This document shows, piece after piece, positions 17,730 through 26,395 of a DNA stretch of 64,000 nt (the stretch's first letter is position 1; every line of letters begins with the position of its first letter). Made by a program: the position numbers and the translations under genes. Origin of the DNA: an uncultured Lachnospiraceae bacterium. Lineage in GTDB: Bacteria > Bacillota > Clostridia > Lachnospirales > Lachnospiraceae. Location of the stretch: contig CAJUTQ010000039.1 in the NCBI GenBank assembly GCA_910589265.1, positions 1-64,000 of the forward strand, given 5' to 3'. Below the pieces are notes generated by a model that saw nothing but the letters and a program-made list of their open reading frames with translations, had not been told where the DNA came from and searched no databases.

Positions 17730-19224
17730 AAATAAGGAAGAAGCAAGAAAACAATATTTCTTTCCTATGTTTAGCATGCTCTCTTTTTCAGGATTTGCCT
17801 CTTTTTTGTTTGGTATTGGAGAGAGCAGAAGGCTGGAAATGTGGATTGGATGTTATGTTTTTTTTGGAGCTAGTATACTTTCCTTCTTTTTTTTATGGAA
17901 AAAGGAGGAGGGAGAAGAAGGGATAAGCGTTTTGTTTGATCGTTTAAAATTAGAAACTCTCCTCTTAGGGATTGCATTATTCAACATGATTACTATCTTC
18001 TTTTTTTTACGTCCTATTTCCCAATTATTATTTCGGGGAAGAAGTATTTATCTAGCAGTTCCATGGATATTTTTCCTTTTAATGCCAATGATGGGTATGA
18101 ATACAATACTGGGGAGCGCTTTTTTTAGACATATAAAGAAAAAGGAATTAAGGAAAAAGAGTTACCTTTCATTGGCGCTTACATTTTTTAAAAAGGTAAG
18201 AAGAGGACGGCATATCCTTTATCATTCCTTAGGCCAAAGTGTCCTTCTTCTCGTTTTGTATTGTTTTCTTTTCTTATATTGTGCATGGAAACTAATTGGA
18301 TACAGCTATTTAGATAATGTTTTACTCTTATGGATTGTTTTCTTCATCCCGTTGGTGTTTTACTGTGGAAAGAGAGTCAGTGAAACAACACAAATGGAAG
18401 AATTATTTTCCTTTCTAGATAGACTTTGCAAAGGAGAGGCGCTGGACTTTCAGAGCATTTTGGTGAAAAAGAAATATGATTGGGTTATGGAAGATTTGGA
18501 AATGATTCAATATCGTCTAAGCCATAGTGAAGCAGAACAGAAAAAAAGCGAGCAAATGAAAGTAGATTTGATTACCAATGTGTCTCATGATTTAAAAACA
18601 CCTTTAACTTCTATGATTGGGTATATTGATTTATTAAAAAAGGAAACAGAGATTTCTGAGACAGCCAAAGATTATATTGAAGTACTTGGCAATAAGTCGG
18701 AGCATTTAAAAGATATGATACAAGATTTATTTGAAATATCCAAGGCTACAAGTGGTACAATGGAAACGAGATGGGAAGAATTGGAAATGCATAAGCTTTT
18801 AGAACAGACATTGGGAGATATGGAAGATATAATTATTCAATCAGGAAGGGAAATACGCAAAGAATTTGAAGAGGAGGCTATGTATTTTTTAGGAGATGGC
18901 AAATATTTATACAGAGTTTATCAAAATCTCTTAGAGAATGCTTTAAAGTATTCTATGGAAGGAACAAGAATTTATATGGAGCTCTACGAGGAAGAAGGTC
19001 AGGTTGTAACAGTCATTAAAAATATTGCAGGTTATGAGATGAAGTTTAATGAAGAGGAAATGAAAGAACGGTTTGCAAGAGGGGATGAGTCGAGAACATC
19101 AGAGGGAAACGGACTTGGTCTGTCTATTGCGGAAAGCTTTACGACTATGTGCCATGGTGATTTTCAAATAGTTATTGATGGAGATTTGTTTAAAGCTATT
19201 TTAAAATTTGATTTGCTCCCATAA
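17704..19224 (+). CDS. Membrane sensor histidine kinase
   Basis: A 506-aa HisKA/HATPase_c kinase. The first ~235 residues hold several hydrophobic segments (about 20-40, 45-62, 80-100, 112-130, 180-198, 205-220) and no large extracellular loop. The phosphorylated histidine is H295 in NVSHDLKTPLTSMIGY. The ATP domain shows the N-box YQNLLENALKYS and a G-box NGLGLSIAES. TTG 17704 overlaps the regulator gene by 26 nt; ATG 17767 is an alternative start. The multi-span sensor without a loop suggests intramembrane or envelope-stress sensing. Confidence 0.92.
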   Translation: MDIKWKNFKNKEEARKQYFFPMFSMLSFSGFASFLFGIGESRRLEMWIGCYVFFGASILSFFFLWKKEEGEEGISVLFDRLKLETLLLGIALFNMITIFFFLRPISQLLFRGRSIYLAVPWIFFLLMPMMGMNTILGSAFFRHIKKKELRKKSYLSLALTFFKKVRRGRHILYHSLGQSVLLLVLYCFLFLYCAWKLIGYSYLDNVLLLWIVFFIPLVFYCGKRVSETTQMEELFSFLDRLCKGEALDFQSILVKKKYDWVMEDLEMIQYRLSHSEAEQKKSEQMKVDLITNVSHDLKTPLTSMIGYIDLLKKETEISETAKDYIEVLGNKSEHLKDMIQDLFEISKATSGTMETRWEELEMHKLLEQTLGDMEDIIIQSGREIRKEFEEEAMYFLGDGKYLYRVYQNLLENALKYSMEGTRIYMELYEEEGQVVTVIKNIAGYEMKFNEEEMKERFARGDESRTSEGNGLGLSIAESFTTMCHGDFQIVIDGDLFKAILKFDLLP

Positions 19225-19671
19225 AGGGATTGGAGTGTTTGCTATCTGTTTGTAAGGCATAGAAGACTTGGTTATGTGGAAGGTCATAACTATTTCTATG
19301 TCTTATAATATGAAGAAAATTTTATAATAAATCGTTTTTATTTATTATAAAACATGTAGAAATCAAAAAGATACAAAAGAAACTATTCTTTGCTATTATT
19401 TTTAAAAGAAAAATATAAGGAAGGGGTATATAACTAGGAAGGGAGATATGCAAGAGTAAAAGGAATGCACTGGCTAATACAAAGAAATGGTCTTTCTTTT
19501 ACATTGTATCAATAATATGACGTTCATGTCCTTCCATTTTCTCTTTGGGTACATTATAATAGAGATATATCAGATCGTGTAATACGAATTTTTTATTCAT
19601 CTATAGACAGATAAATAAGAATACTGATATAATAACATAATTTTGGACACATGAAAAGAGGAGGTGAGGGC
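19225..19671 (+). other. Non-coding interval with an AT-rich perfect hairpin
   Basis: No gene is supported in this 447-nt gap. It contains a perfect 13-bp inverted repeat (TTTTATAATAAAT at 19320-19332, ATTTATTATAAAA at 19340-19352) with a 7-nt loop. A short TACA/TGTA dyad lies at 19500-19508, resembling half of a BlaI-type operator. The promoter of the BlaI-like gene is at the right end. Confidence 0.6.
19604..19633 (+). promoter_or_regulatory. Promoter of the BlaI-like regulator
   Basis: TAGACA (19604-19609), an 18-nt spacer and TATAAT (19628-19633) with an extended TGA just before the -10. It lies 38 nt before the start codon. Confidence 0.6.
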
Positions 19672-20055
19672 ATGAAAATAAAATATGAACTCTCAAAGTC
19701 AGAAGAGGAAATTATGGAATATATATGGGGAAATAAGGAAGGAGTTACATCCAAAACGGTTATGGAAGAATTCAATGAAAAAAAAGGGAAGTTTTGGAAA
19801 AAACAAACAGTCAATACATTTTTATCAAGGATGGTAAATAAAGGACTCCTAAATTCAGAGTTGGAAAAAAACAGGTATACATATTATCCTGCTTTGACAA
19901 AGACAGAATTTGAACAGGGAAGAGCAGAGGATGTACTACGATTGGGATATGAAGGCTCCGTGCTTAAATTTTTTCAAACATTAAATGGAAGGCCATTGAA
20001 CGAAAAGGAAATAGCTGTTTTACATAAAGTGTTGAAGGGACGCTTACAAGTATAG
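19672..20055 (+). CDS. BlaI/MecI-family transcriptional repressor
   Basis: A 127-aa winged-helix protein. The opening LSKSEEEIMEYIW and the VNTFLSRMVNKGLL recognition region are those of the penicillinase-repressor family, which binds TACA/TGTA dyads as dimers. AGGAGGTGAGGG precedes ATG 19672; ATG 19651 lies upstream of this ribosome site and is unlikely. The usual membrane sensor partner BlaR1/MecR1 (M56 peptidase) is absent on both sides, so its inactivation mechanism and targets are unknown. A terminator follows directly. Confidence 0.9.
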   Translation: MKIKYELSKSEEEIMEYIWGNKEGVTSKTVMEEFNEKKGKFWKKQTVNTFLSRMVNKGLLNSELEKNRYTYYPALTKTEFEQGRAEDVLRLGYEGSVLKFFQTLNGRPLNEKEIAVLHKVLKGRLQV

Positions 20056-20067
20056 AGTTTTTTAAAG

Positions 20068-20099
20068 AGGGATACTCCAATTTGAAGTATCCTTTTTTT
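20068..20099 (+). terminator. Intrinsic terminator after the BlaI-like gene
   Basis: GGATACT (20070-20076) pairs with AGTATCC (20086-20092), extended outward by G-T and A-T pairs, followed by seven T residues. Confidence 0.9.
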
Positions 20100-20641
20100 A
20101 TATCATATGTTTTGGAAGCCTACGATGTAGAAGCTTTTTTTATTTATCGAAACCTATTGATGAAAAAAAGCTGAAAAGGGTATTACAAAAAGCTATTCTC
20201 AAAACAGAAAAGTATTTTCAAGAATTTATCATGGTAAGTAAGGAAAGGCAGAAAAGGATTTTTTCCATGTCACAAAAGCTAAAGGGAACCTATCAAATGG
20301 GAATGCGATGTGCAAATACCAAAAATATGTTCATTGATTCCTTTGATTTTTGTATATTGTTTGGAAACATACTGGATCATGCACTAGAAGCCTGTGAAAG
20401 AGTAATAGTAAAAAATTGTTTTCTTCTAGAAGTAAAAAACAGTATGGATAGGGTAGAAAAATGTGAAGAGGGATTGACAAAGAAAGAGAATGATAAGGAG
20501 CAAGGAATTGGTTTGGAAAATGTAGGCGATATGGTTCATAAGTATCAGGGAGTAAGGAATAGAAAAGTAGAAAAAAGTATCTTTCGGATTTCTATTCTTA
20601 TACCTCTAAAGGATACCGAACAGGACATAAAAGGGACATAG
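20091..20641 (+). pseudogene. Decayed Agr/LytTR response regulator fused to a GHKL kinase relic
   Basis: One frame from 20091 reads FISYVLEAYDVEAFF; a one-base shift in the T-run at 20135-20141 continues it as YLSKPIDEKKLKRVL. Together they are the end of a receiver domain of the LytTR type, including the KPID motif. The shifted frame then runs open through IMVSKERQ into a GHKL ATPase domain with NILDHALEAC (N-box) and GIGLENVGDMVHKYQG, ending at 20641. The receiver N-terminus, the LytTR DNA-binding domain and the kinase membrane region are missing. The relic is best explained by an internal deletion that fused an AgrA-like gene to its AgrC-like neighbour. The ORF starting at 20231 alone could still make a 136-aa ATPase fragment. 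Confidence 0.75.
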
Positions 20642-20645
20642 AGTA

Positions 20646-20684
20646 AAAAAGCGTTTGTTGGATGAAAACCAAGGAACGCTTTTT
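20646..20684 (+). terminator. Strong hairpin terminator
   Basis: AAAAAGCGTT (20646-20655) pairs perfectly with AACGCTTTTT (20675-20684). An inner TTGG/CCAA pair extends the stem. It is symmetrical and may work in both directions. The 220 nt that follow up to the next start show no gene. Confidence 0.85.
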
Positions 20685-20904
20685 GTCTTCTGTAGGGAAT
20701 ACTTTTTGCAAAAATAATATAAAAGAAATGTAGGGATTGTACTTTTATAAAGAAATAGATATAATGAACATATTCTTTGTTGAAAAGAAAACAATATAGG
20801 GAGCGTCCTTATTGCAAAAGAATGTTTTCAAATCTGTTAAGAGAGATAGAAAGAAATGGTTAAAATAGTATATTATTTAAGAAAGATAGGTGAGGAGGAA
20901 GAGA

Positions 20905-21261
20905 ATGGATTCTATTTTATTTTTACAATATCCAAAATGCACTACATGTAAGAAAGCAAAAAAGTGGCTTATAGAAAAAGGAGTATCTTTTGAAGAACGT
21001 CATATTGTGGAAAATAATCCTTGCGTAGAGGAATTACGTTCCTGGTGGAAGCAAAGCCAGCTTCCATTAAAGAGATTTTTCAATACAAGTGGAAATCGAT
21101 ATAAGGAATTACAGTTAAAAGATAAGTTAAGAGAAATGACAGAGGAGGAGCAGCTTTCTCTCCTTGCTTCAGACGGTATGCTTGTGAAAAGGCCATTGCT
21201 CATTGGAGAAGGCTTTGCCTTGCCTGGGTTTAAAGAAGGAGAATGGGAAGAGAAAGTATAG
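20905..21261 (+). CDS. ArsC/Spx-family thioredoxin-fold protein
   Basis: A 118-aa protein of the arsenate-reductase/Spx/YffB family. The N-terminal YPKCTTCKKAKKWL gives a CxxC redox pair (C10, C13), and the C-terminal LVKRPLLIGEG matches the family's conserved RP region. It may be a glutaredoxin-like reductase rather than a true arsenate reductase, since no ars genes are nearby. GGAGG 6 nt upstream supports ATG 20905. It sits 12 nt before the methionine synthase gene and is probably co-transcribed. Confidence 0.88.
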   Translation: MDSILFLQYPKCTTCKKAKKWLIEKGVSFEERHIVENNPCVEELRSWWKQSQLPLKRFFNTSGNRYKELQLKDKLREMTEEEQLSLLASDGMLVKRPLLIGEGFALPGFKEGEWEEKV

Positions 21262-21273
21262 GAGGAACATCTT

Positions 21274-23712
21274 ATGAAAAAAGAAGAATTCCGAGAGCTG
21301 GCAAAGGGAAGTTTCCTTTATTTAGATGGCGCCACTGGATCAAACTTACAAAAAAGGGGAATGCCAATTGGAGTATGTCCAGAAAAATGGGTCATGGAAA
21401 ACAAGGAAGTGCTTATAGACTTGCAAAGGGAATATGTAGAGGCAGGAAGCCAGATTCTATATGCCCCTACTTTTACCTGTAATCGGATCAAGCTGAAGGA
21501 ATACGGGCTGGAAAAGGAAGTAAAGGAAATAAATAAAGGTTTAGTAGCAATATCCAAAGAGGCTGCAGGAAAAAAAGCTTATGTTGCAGGAAACCTAACC
21601 ATGACAGGGGAGCAGCTAAAGCCTATAGGCTCTATGGATTTTGAAACCTTGATTGACGTTTATAAAGAGCAAATTCAATATTTGGTAGATGGTGGAGCAG
21701 ATCTTTTGGTTGTAGAGACAATGATGAGCCTAATGGAGGCAAGGGCTGCCCTCATTGCAGCAAAGGAAACATGCGATCTACCAGTTTTTGTCACAATGAC
21801 CTTTGAGGAAGATGGAAAGACATTATATGGAACAGATGCAGTGACTGCTTTTGTCACATTGCAGCAGTTAGGAGCTGACGCTGTAGGAGCCAATTGTTCT
21901 ACTGGTCCTGATAAAATGGTGGAAATCATTGAGTCTATGAGGGAATTTGGAAGCATTCCAATTATTTCTAAACCTAATGCAGGAATGCCGTCACTGTCAG
22001 AAGATGGAGGAACAATCTATGACATGGATCCCAAGGAATTTGGAAGGGAAATGAAAAAAATCGTAGAGGCTGGGGCAACTATATTAGGAGGCTGTTGTGG
22101 AACGGACCCAGAATATATTAGAGAATTAGTAAAAAATACTTCTTCAATGAAGCCAAGTCAGGTGGAGGAAAAGGGGATTCGATTCCTTTCCTCAGAGCGT
22201 CATACGATTTCTTTTGGCTTAGACAGCAAATTCCTCATTGTAGGAGAGAGAATTAATCCAACAGGAAAGAAAAAGCTTCAAGAAGAAATTCGAAAAGGGC
22301 AGTTTGAACGGATACGAGATTTTGCAGAGGAGCAGGAGGAAAAAGGGGCAAGTATATTAGATGTCAATATGGGAATGAGCGGCATTGATGAAAAGGCTGT
22401 CATGTTAAAGGCCATAGAGACTGTCACAGAGGCAGTATCTTTGCCTATTGCCATTGATTCCAGTCATGTAGACGTCATAGAGGCAGCTTTAAGGCATTAT
22501 CCAGGAAGGGCTCTTGTCAACTCTATTTCCTATGAACAAGAAAAATTCCAAAAGCTCCTTCCTATTGTAAAAAAATATGGGGCTATGTTTATTTTACTTC
22601 CTCTCTCCGATAAAGGCCTACCAAAAGATTTAGAAGAGAAAAAAGATATTATTGGAAAAATTATGGACAGGGCCTTAGAATTAGGAATGAAAAAAGAAGA
22701 TATTGTTGTAGATGGTCTTGTGACAACCGTAGGCGCAAACCCTATGGCAGCTATAGAAACTATGGAAACTATTCGATATTGTAAAGGGCTGGGGCTTGCT
22801 ACCATTGTAGGTTTGTCTAATATTTCTTTTGGTTTACCAGAAAGAAGTTATGTTAATAGTACTTTTCTTACTATGGCCATTGAGGCAGGACTTACCATGG
22901 CCATTGCCAATCCTTCCCAGGAACTGTTAGTAAGCACAGCTTTTGCTTCAGATCTTCTTATGAACAAAAAGGGAGGAGATATCCACTATATTGAATATAT
23001 AAGTGGACAGAAAGAAAAAAAGGAACCAGGGGCTGTCAAGGAAGAGACGATAGGGGAACCCAAGGAGCTTTCCTGGAAGGAAGAACTGAGAGAAAGTGTA
23101 CTAAGGGGAAGTCGCAATAAAATCGAAGCCCAGACAAAAGAGGCAGTAGAAAAAGGAGTATTGCCAGAACATATTTTGAATGAGGCTCTCCTCCCGGCAA
23201 TCAACGAAGTGGGGGACTTATTTGAAAAAGGGAAGTATTTTCTGCCACAGCTTATTGCAAGCGCAGAGGCAATGAAAATATCCATTGAGTATATAGAGCC
23301 AATGCTTAGAAAAGATAATGCAAAGGAAAAAATGCCTGTGGTAGTCATTGCAACTGTGGAAGGAGATATCCATGACATTGGGAAAAACTTAGTTGCATTA
23401 ATGTTAAAAAATTATGGATTTCAAGTCATTGATTTAGGAAAGGATGTTCCAAAAGAGGAAATTATAAAAGCGGCAAAGGAGCATGGGGCAAGCATTATTG
23501 CTCTCTCAGCCCTTATGACTACAACTATGCAGGAAATGCGCCATGTGATTACTTATGCAAGGGAACAAGGGGTAGATGCAAAGGTGATGATTGGAGGAGC
23601 GGTGATTACCCAGGAATATGCAGATGAAATTGGAGCCGACGGTTATTCTAAGGATGCTGCAGATGCAGTGAAACTGGCAAAAGAAATTGTAAAAGAGGAG
23701 GGGATAAAATGA
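21274..23712 (+). CDS. metH: Cobalamin-dependent methionine synthase (no reactivation domain)
   Basis: At 812 aa it contains three of the four MetH modules. Residues 1-290 form the homocysteine-binding barrel, with zinc cysteines in GANCSTG and GGCCGTD. Residues about 315-560 are the pterin-binding barrel (FLIVGERINPTGKKK, DVNMGMSG). Residues about 600-812 are the cobalamin cap and binding domains with DIHDIGK (cobalt ligand H700) and the IGGAVITQEYADEIGADGYSKDA tail. The C-terminal AdoMet activation domain of E. coli MetH is missing, so reactivation of cob(II)alamin needs a separate protein. It transfers the methyl of 5-methyl-THF to homocysteine. Its stop overlaps ilvB by 4 nt. Confidence 0.93.
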   Translation: MKKEEFRELAKGSFLYLDGATGSNLQKRGMPIGVCPEKWVMENKEVLIDLQREYVEAGSQILYAPTFTCNRIKLKEYGLEKEVKEINKGLVAISKEAAGKKAYVAGNLTMTGEQLKPIGSMDFETLIDVYKEQIQYLVDGGADLLVVETMMSLMEARAALIAAKETCDLPVFVTMTFEEDGKTLYGTDAVTAFVTLQQLGADAVGANCSTGPDKMVEIIESMREFGSIPIISKPNAGMPSLSEDGGTIYDMDPKEFGREMKKIVEAGATILGGCCGTDPEYIRELVKNTSSMKPSQVEEKGIRFLSSERHTISFGLDSKFLIVGERINPTGKKKLQEEIRKGQFERIRDFAEEQEEKGASILDVNMGMSGIDEKAVMLKAIETVTEAVSLPIAIDSSHVDVIEAALRHYPGRALVNSISYEQEKFQKLLPIVKKYGAMFILLPLSDKGLPKDLEEKKDIIGKIMDRALELGMKKEDIVVDGLVTTVGANPMAAIETMETIRYCKGLGLATIVGLSNISFGLPERSYVNSTFLTMAIEAGLTMAIANPSQELLVSTAFASDLLMNKKGGDIHYIEYISGQKEKKEPGAVKEETIGEPKELSWKEELRESVLRGSRNKIEAQTKEAVEKGVLPEHILNEALLPAINEVGDLFEKGKYFLPQLIASAEAMKISIEYIEPMLRKDNAKEKMPVVVIATVEGDIHDIGKNLVALMLKNYGFQVIDLGKDVPKEEIIKAAKEHGASIIALSALMTTTMQEMRHVITYAREQGVDAKVMIGGAVITQEYADEIGADGYSKDAADAVKLAKEIVKEEGIK

Positions 23713-25328
23713 ATGGTGCACAGGCAATGGTAAAATGCTTGGAAGAAGAAGGAGTAAAGGTTGTATTTGGCTATCCAGGAGCCGCTATCTGTCCTTTTTT
23801 CCATAGCCTTTCCCAATCCAAAATCGAAAGTATTTTAGTTAGAACAGAGCAAAATGCCGGGCATGGGGCGAATGGATATGCCAGGGTGACCAATGAGGTG
23901 GGAGTTTGCGTGGCAACCTCAGGTCCTGGGGCGACAAACTTATTGACAGGAATTGCCACCGCTTTTGCAGACAGTATTCCCCTCGTTTGTATTACTGGTC
24001 AAGTAGAGTCCCATCTTTTAGGAAGTGATGTTTTTCAAGAGGCAGATATCACAGGAGCTGCAGAATCCTTTGTAAAATATAGTTATCTTGTAAAAAATGT
24101 AGAGGATATACCAACCGTTTTCAAGGAAGCTTTTTATCTGGCCGCAACAGGGCGTAAAGGCCCAGTCTTGATTGATATTCCTATGGACGTTCAAAATGCT
24201 TATATGGCAGCGCCATGGAATTATCCAAAAGAGGTAAATTTAAGGACATATAAGCCTACAGTAAAGGGAAACCTTGTGCAGATTAAGAAGGTAGCCAAAG
24301 GTTTGGAGGAGGCAAAACGTCCTATTCTTTGTGCTGGAGGCGGTGTTTTATTAAGCGAGGCAAAAGAGGAAGTAATTGCTTTTGCAGAAAAATACCAAGT
24401 TCCAGTTGTCTCAACGATGATGGGAATTGGCGTCCTTCCCACAGAACATGAGCTCTATTTTGGAATGGTGGGAAACAATGGCAAGGGATATGCTAACAGA
24501 GCTATGAGAGAGTCTGACTTTATACTTATGGTAGGGGCCAGAGTGGCAGATCGAGCCATTTCTCAACCTGAATTAATTGCCAATGATAAAATATTAGTCC
24601 ATATAGACGTGGATCCTGCTGAGATTGGAAAAAACGTAGGCCCAGCCATACCCTTGGTGGGAGATATAAAACATATTTTAGAAGATTTCGAGAAACAGGA
24701 AATTCGATGTGAACCAAGGGAATGGATTGAAACATTAAAAAAATATAGAGAGACTATGCAGCCTAAAAAAGAGGCAAAAGAAGGATTTGTAGATCCAGGA
24801 GAGTTTTTGAAAATTTTATCAGAGGAAATGGAAGAAGACGCCATTTATGTGGCAGACGTAGGACAAAATCAAATTTGGTCTTGCGATTATCACATTGTAA
24901 AAAAAGGAAAATTCCTTACATCAGGGGGAATGGGAACTATGGGCTATGCCATACCAGCAGCTATGGGAGCAAAAAAAGGGGAGACGAAAAAACAGGTTGT
25001 GGCTGTATGCGGGGATGGCGCTTTTCAAATGTCCATGATGGAATTAGCCACTATGAGGCAGCATCATATTCCCGTTAAAATTATTGTATTGAAAAATAAT
25101 TATTTGGGAATGGTCAGGGAATATCAGCATTTTACTTATGAAGATCATTACACAATGGTTCAAATAGACGGAAGCCCTGATTTAGAAAAGCTTTCTGCAG
25201 CCTATGATATTCCCTTTGTAAGAATAAACGATATGAAGGACATTAGAGAAAAAATCAAAGCATTTTTCCAGGAGGATAATTTGGCCATGATGGAGTGTCT
25301 TGTGGATCCTATGGAATTAACGAAGTAA
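23709..25328 (+). CDS. ilvB: Acetolactate synthase large (catalytic) subunit
   Basis: A 539-aa thiamine-diphosphate enzyme. The N-terminal FGYPGAAICPF and RTEQNAGHGANGYAR contain the glutamate that activates TPP. The C-terminal GDGAFQMSMMEL...NN gives the TPP/Mg motif, and QVESHLLGSDVFQEAD is typical of the biosynthetic, FAD-binding form. It condenses pyruvate (or pyruvate with 2-oxobutyrate) in valine, leucine and isoleucine synthesis. The ATGA overlap with metH shows co-translation. Two regulatory ACT subunits and ilvC follow. Confidence 0.95.
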   Translation: MNGAQAMVKCLEEEGVKVVFGYPGAAICPFFHSLSQSKIESILVRTEQNAGHGANGYARVTNEVGVCVATSGPGATNLLTGIATAFADSIPLVCITGQVESHLLGSDVFQEADITGAAESFVKYSYLVKNVEDIPTVFKEAFYLAATGRKGPVLIDIPMDVQNAYMAAPWNYPKEVNLRTYKPTVKGNLVQIKKVAKGLEEAKRPILCAGGGVLLSEAKEEVIAFAEKYQVPVVSTMMGIGVLPTEHELYFGMVGNNGKGYANRAMRESDFILMVGARVADRAISQPELIANDKILVHIDVDPAEIGKNVGPAIPLVGDIKHILEDFEKQEIRCEPREWIETLKKYRETMQPKKEAKEGFVDPGEFLKILSEEMEEDAIYVADVGQNQIWSCDYHIVKKGKFLTSGGMGTMGYAIPAAMGAKKGETKKQVVAVCGDGAFQMSMMELATMRQHHIPVKIIVLKNNYLGMVREYQHFTYEDHYTMVQIDGSPDLEKLSAAYDIPFVRINDMKDIREKIKAFFQEDNLAMMECLVDPMELTK

Positions 25329-25369
25329 GAGGGATTGCTATGAACATGTGAGAAAGGGATAGGGAGAAG

Positions 25370-25849
25370 ATGAAAAGAATCTATTCTGTATTAGTGGAAA
25401 ACCGTTCAGGTGTTCTGTCCAAGGTGGCTGGCCTCTTTGCCAGGAGATGTTTTAATATTGACAGCCTTGCTGTAGGGGAAACCGATGATGCCAATGTCTC
25501 CTGCATGACCATTGTGTCCACAGGAGATGAGAGAACATTAGAGCAGATTGAAAAGCAGCTAAATAAAAAGATTGACGTTATTAAAGTAAAAACCTTTGAA
25601 GAATATGATGGGGTAAGCAGAGAATTAATGCTCATCAAAGTCAAATATAACAAGTCAAATCGTAAAGATATTTTAGAATTATGCGATATATTAAAAGCCC
25701 AGATTATAGACATGTCCAAGACAATGATGACACTTCAAATATGTGACACTCCAGAAAAAATTCAATTAATGATCCAAATGCTTCAGTCCATTAGTATTGT
25801 GGAGGTGGCAAGGACAGGAACCTTAGCTTTGCCAAAATGTAAGGAGTAG
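25370..25849 (+). CDS. Acetolactate synthase small subunit, first copy (ACT)
   Basis: A 159-aa IlvN/IlvH-type regulatory subunit. The ACT domain begins YSVLVENRSGVLSKVAGLFARR, followed by FNIDSLAVGET, and the C-terminal half ends IVEVARTGTLALP. It would bind valine and confer feedback control on IlvB. A tiny MNM ORF and GGGAGAAG precede ATG 25370, 41 nt after ilvB. It differs clearly from the second copy at 26396 (for example RRCFNIDSLAVGETDDAN versus RRGYNIESITAGVTADPR), so it is a diverged paralogue rather than a recent duplicate. Confidence 0.92.
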   Translation: MKRIYSVLVENRSGVLSKVAGLFARRCFNIDSLAVGETDDANVSCMTIVSTGDERTLEQIEKQLNKKIDVIKVKTFEEYDGVSRELMLIKVKYNKSNRKDILELCDILKAQIIDMSKTMMTLQICDTPEKIQLMIQMLQSISIVEVARTGTLALPKCKE

Positions 25850-25935
25850 CCATGGACAAGGAGACGACAAAACCAAGGCATGGGTGTAAAACATCTGCAA
25901 TTTATATAGAGACTATCATGATAATCTAAGGCGAA

Positions 25936-25969
25936 AGCTGTAGAACCATAGGCACGAAACAGCTCTTTT
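25936..25969 (+). terminator. Weak hairpin downstream of the first small subunit
   Basis: AGCTGT (25936-25941) pairs with ACAGCT (25959-25964) and is followed by CTTTTA. The six-pair stem is short with a 17-nt loop, so it may be a weak terminator or attenuator. Confidence 0.35.
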
Positions 25970-26016
25970 ATTGATGGTGGTGTTACCCTCAGGCGACATA
26001 TTTGTATAAGGAAAAG

Positions 26017-26028
26017 GGGAAATTTCCC
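26017..26028 (+). other. 12-bp perfect palindrome
   Basis: GGGAAATTTCCC is fully symmetrical and lies between the first small subunit and the tag remnant. It could be a protein-binding site; no regulator is implied by its neighbours. Confidence 0.3.
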
Positions 26029-26076
26029 AAAGGCTTTTGATGAATTTCATATAAAGAAAATAGCCTTATATGGGGA

Positions 26077-26328
26077 ATGAGAAAATGGTGGGTAATAGGA
26101 AAAATAGAGGGAGCTGTTAAGAATGGAAAAGCTGTTTTTAAGATCAAAAAGGAATTTGGATCTTTCTTTCAATACATTTGGGGTTTTACCAATCATAAGA
26201 TTATGAAGCAAAGAGGGATGAAATTTTTAGGCTCTATTACGGTATATTCCTATTTCCAAGCAGTAGGCATAGTCAATGATCATGAGAAAGAATGTTTTTG
26301 TTACATTGACATGGAAGAAAAAAGTTGA
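26077..26328 (+). pseudogene. tag: Broken DNA-3-methyladenine glycosylase I (tag) fragment
   Basis: The frame reads KIEGAVKNGKAVFKIKKEFGSF, then YIWGFTNHKIMKQRGMKFLGS and QAVGIVNDHEKECFCY. These are the C-terminal blocks of Tag in order, including the His and Cys that help bind zinc (NDHEKEC). The first ~95 residues are missing, and about 20-25 residues normally between YIWGF and the KRGFKF block are deleted. The start ATG 26077 is therefore fortuitous. A functional enzyme would excise 3-methyladenine; this piece cannot. It sits between the two ilvN-type genes, in a 546-nt gap otherwise empty of genes. Confidence 0.82.
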
Positions 26329-26395
26329 TAAAATTTAAAATTAAGTAACTTAGTGTGCTTAGATAGAGCTTTAACGTAACAAAGGAGCAGGGGAC

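Noticed and set aside
25901..26060. Possible T-box or branched-chain leader between the ilv genes
   Set aside because: No AGGGTGGNACCGCG-type T-box motif and no leader peptide rich in Leu/Val/Ile codons was found; only a weak hairpin and a 12-bp palindrome.
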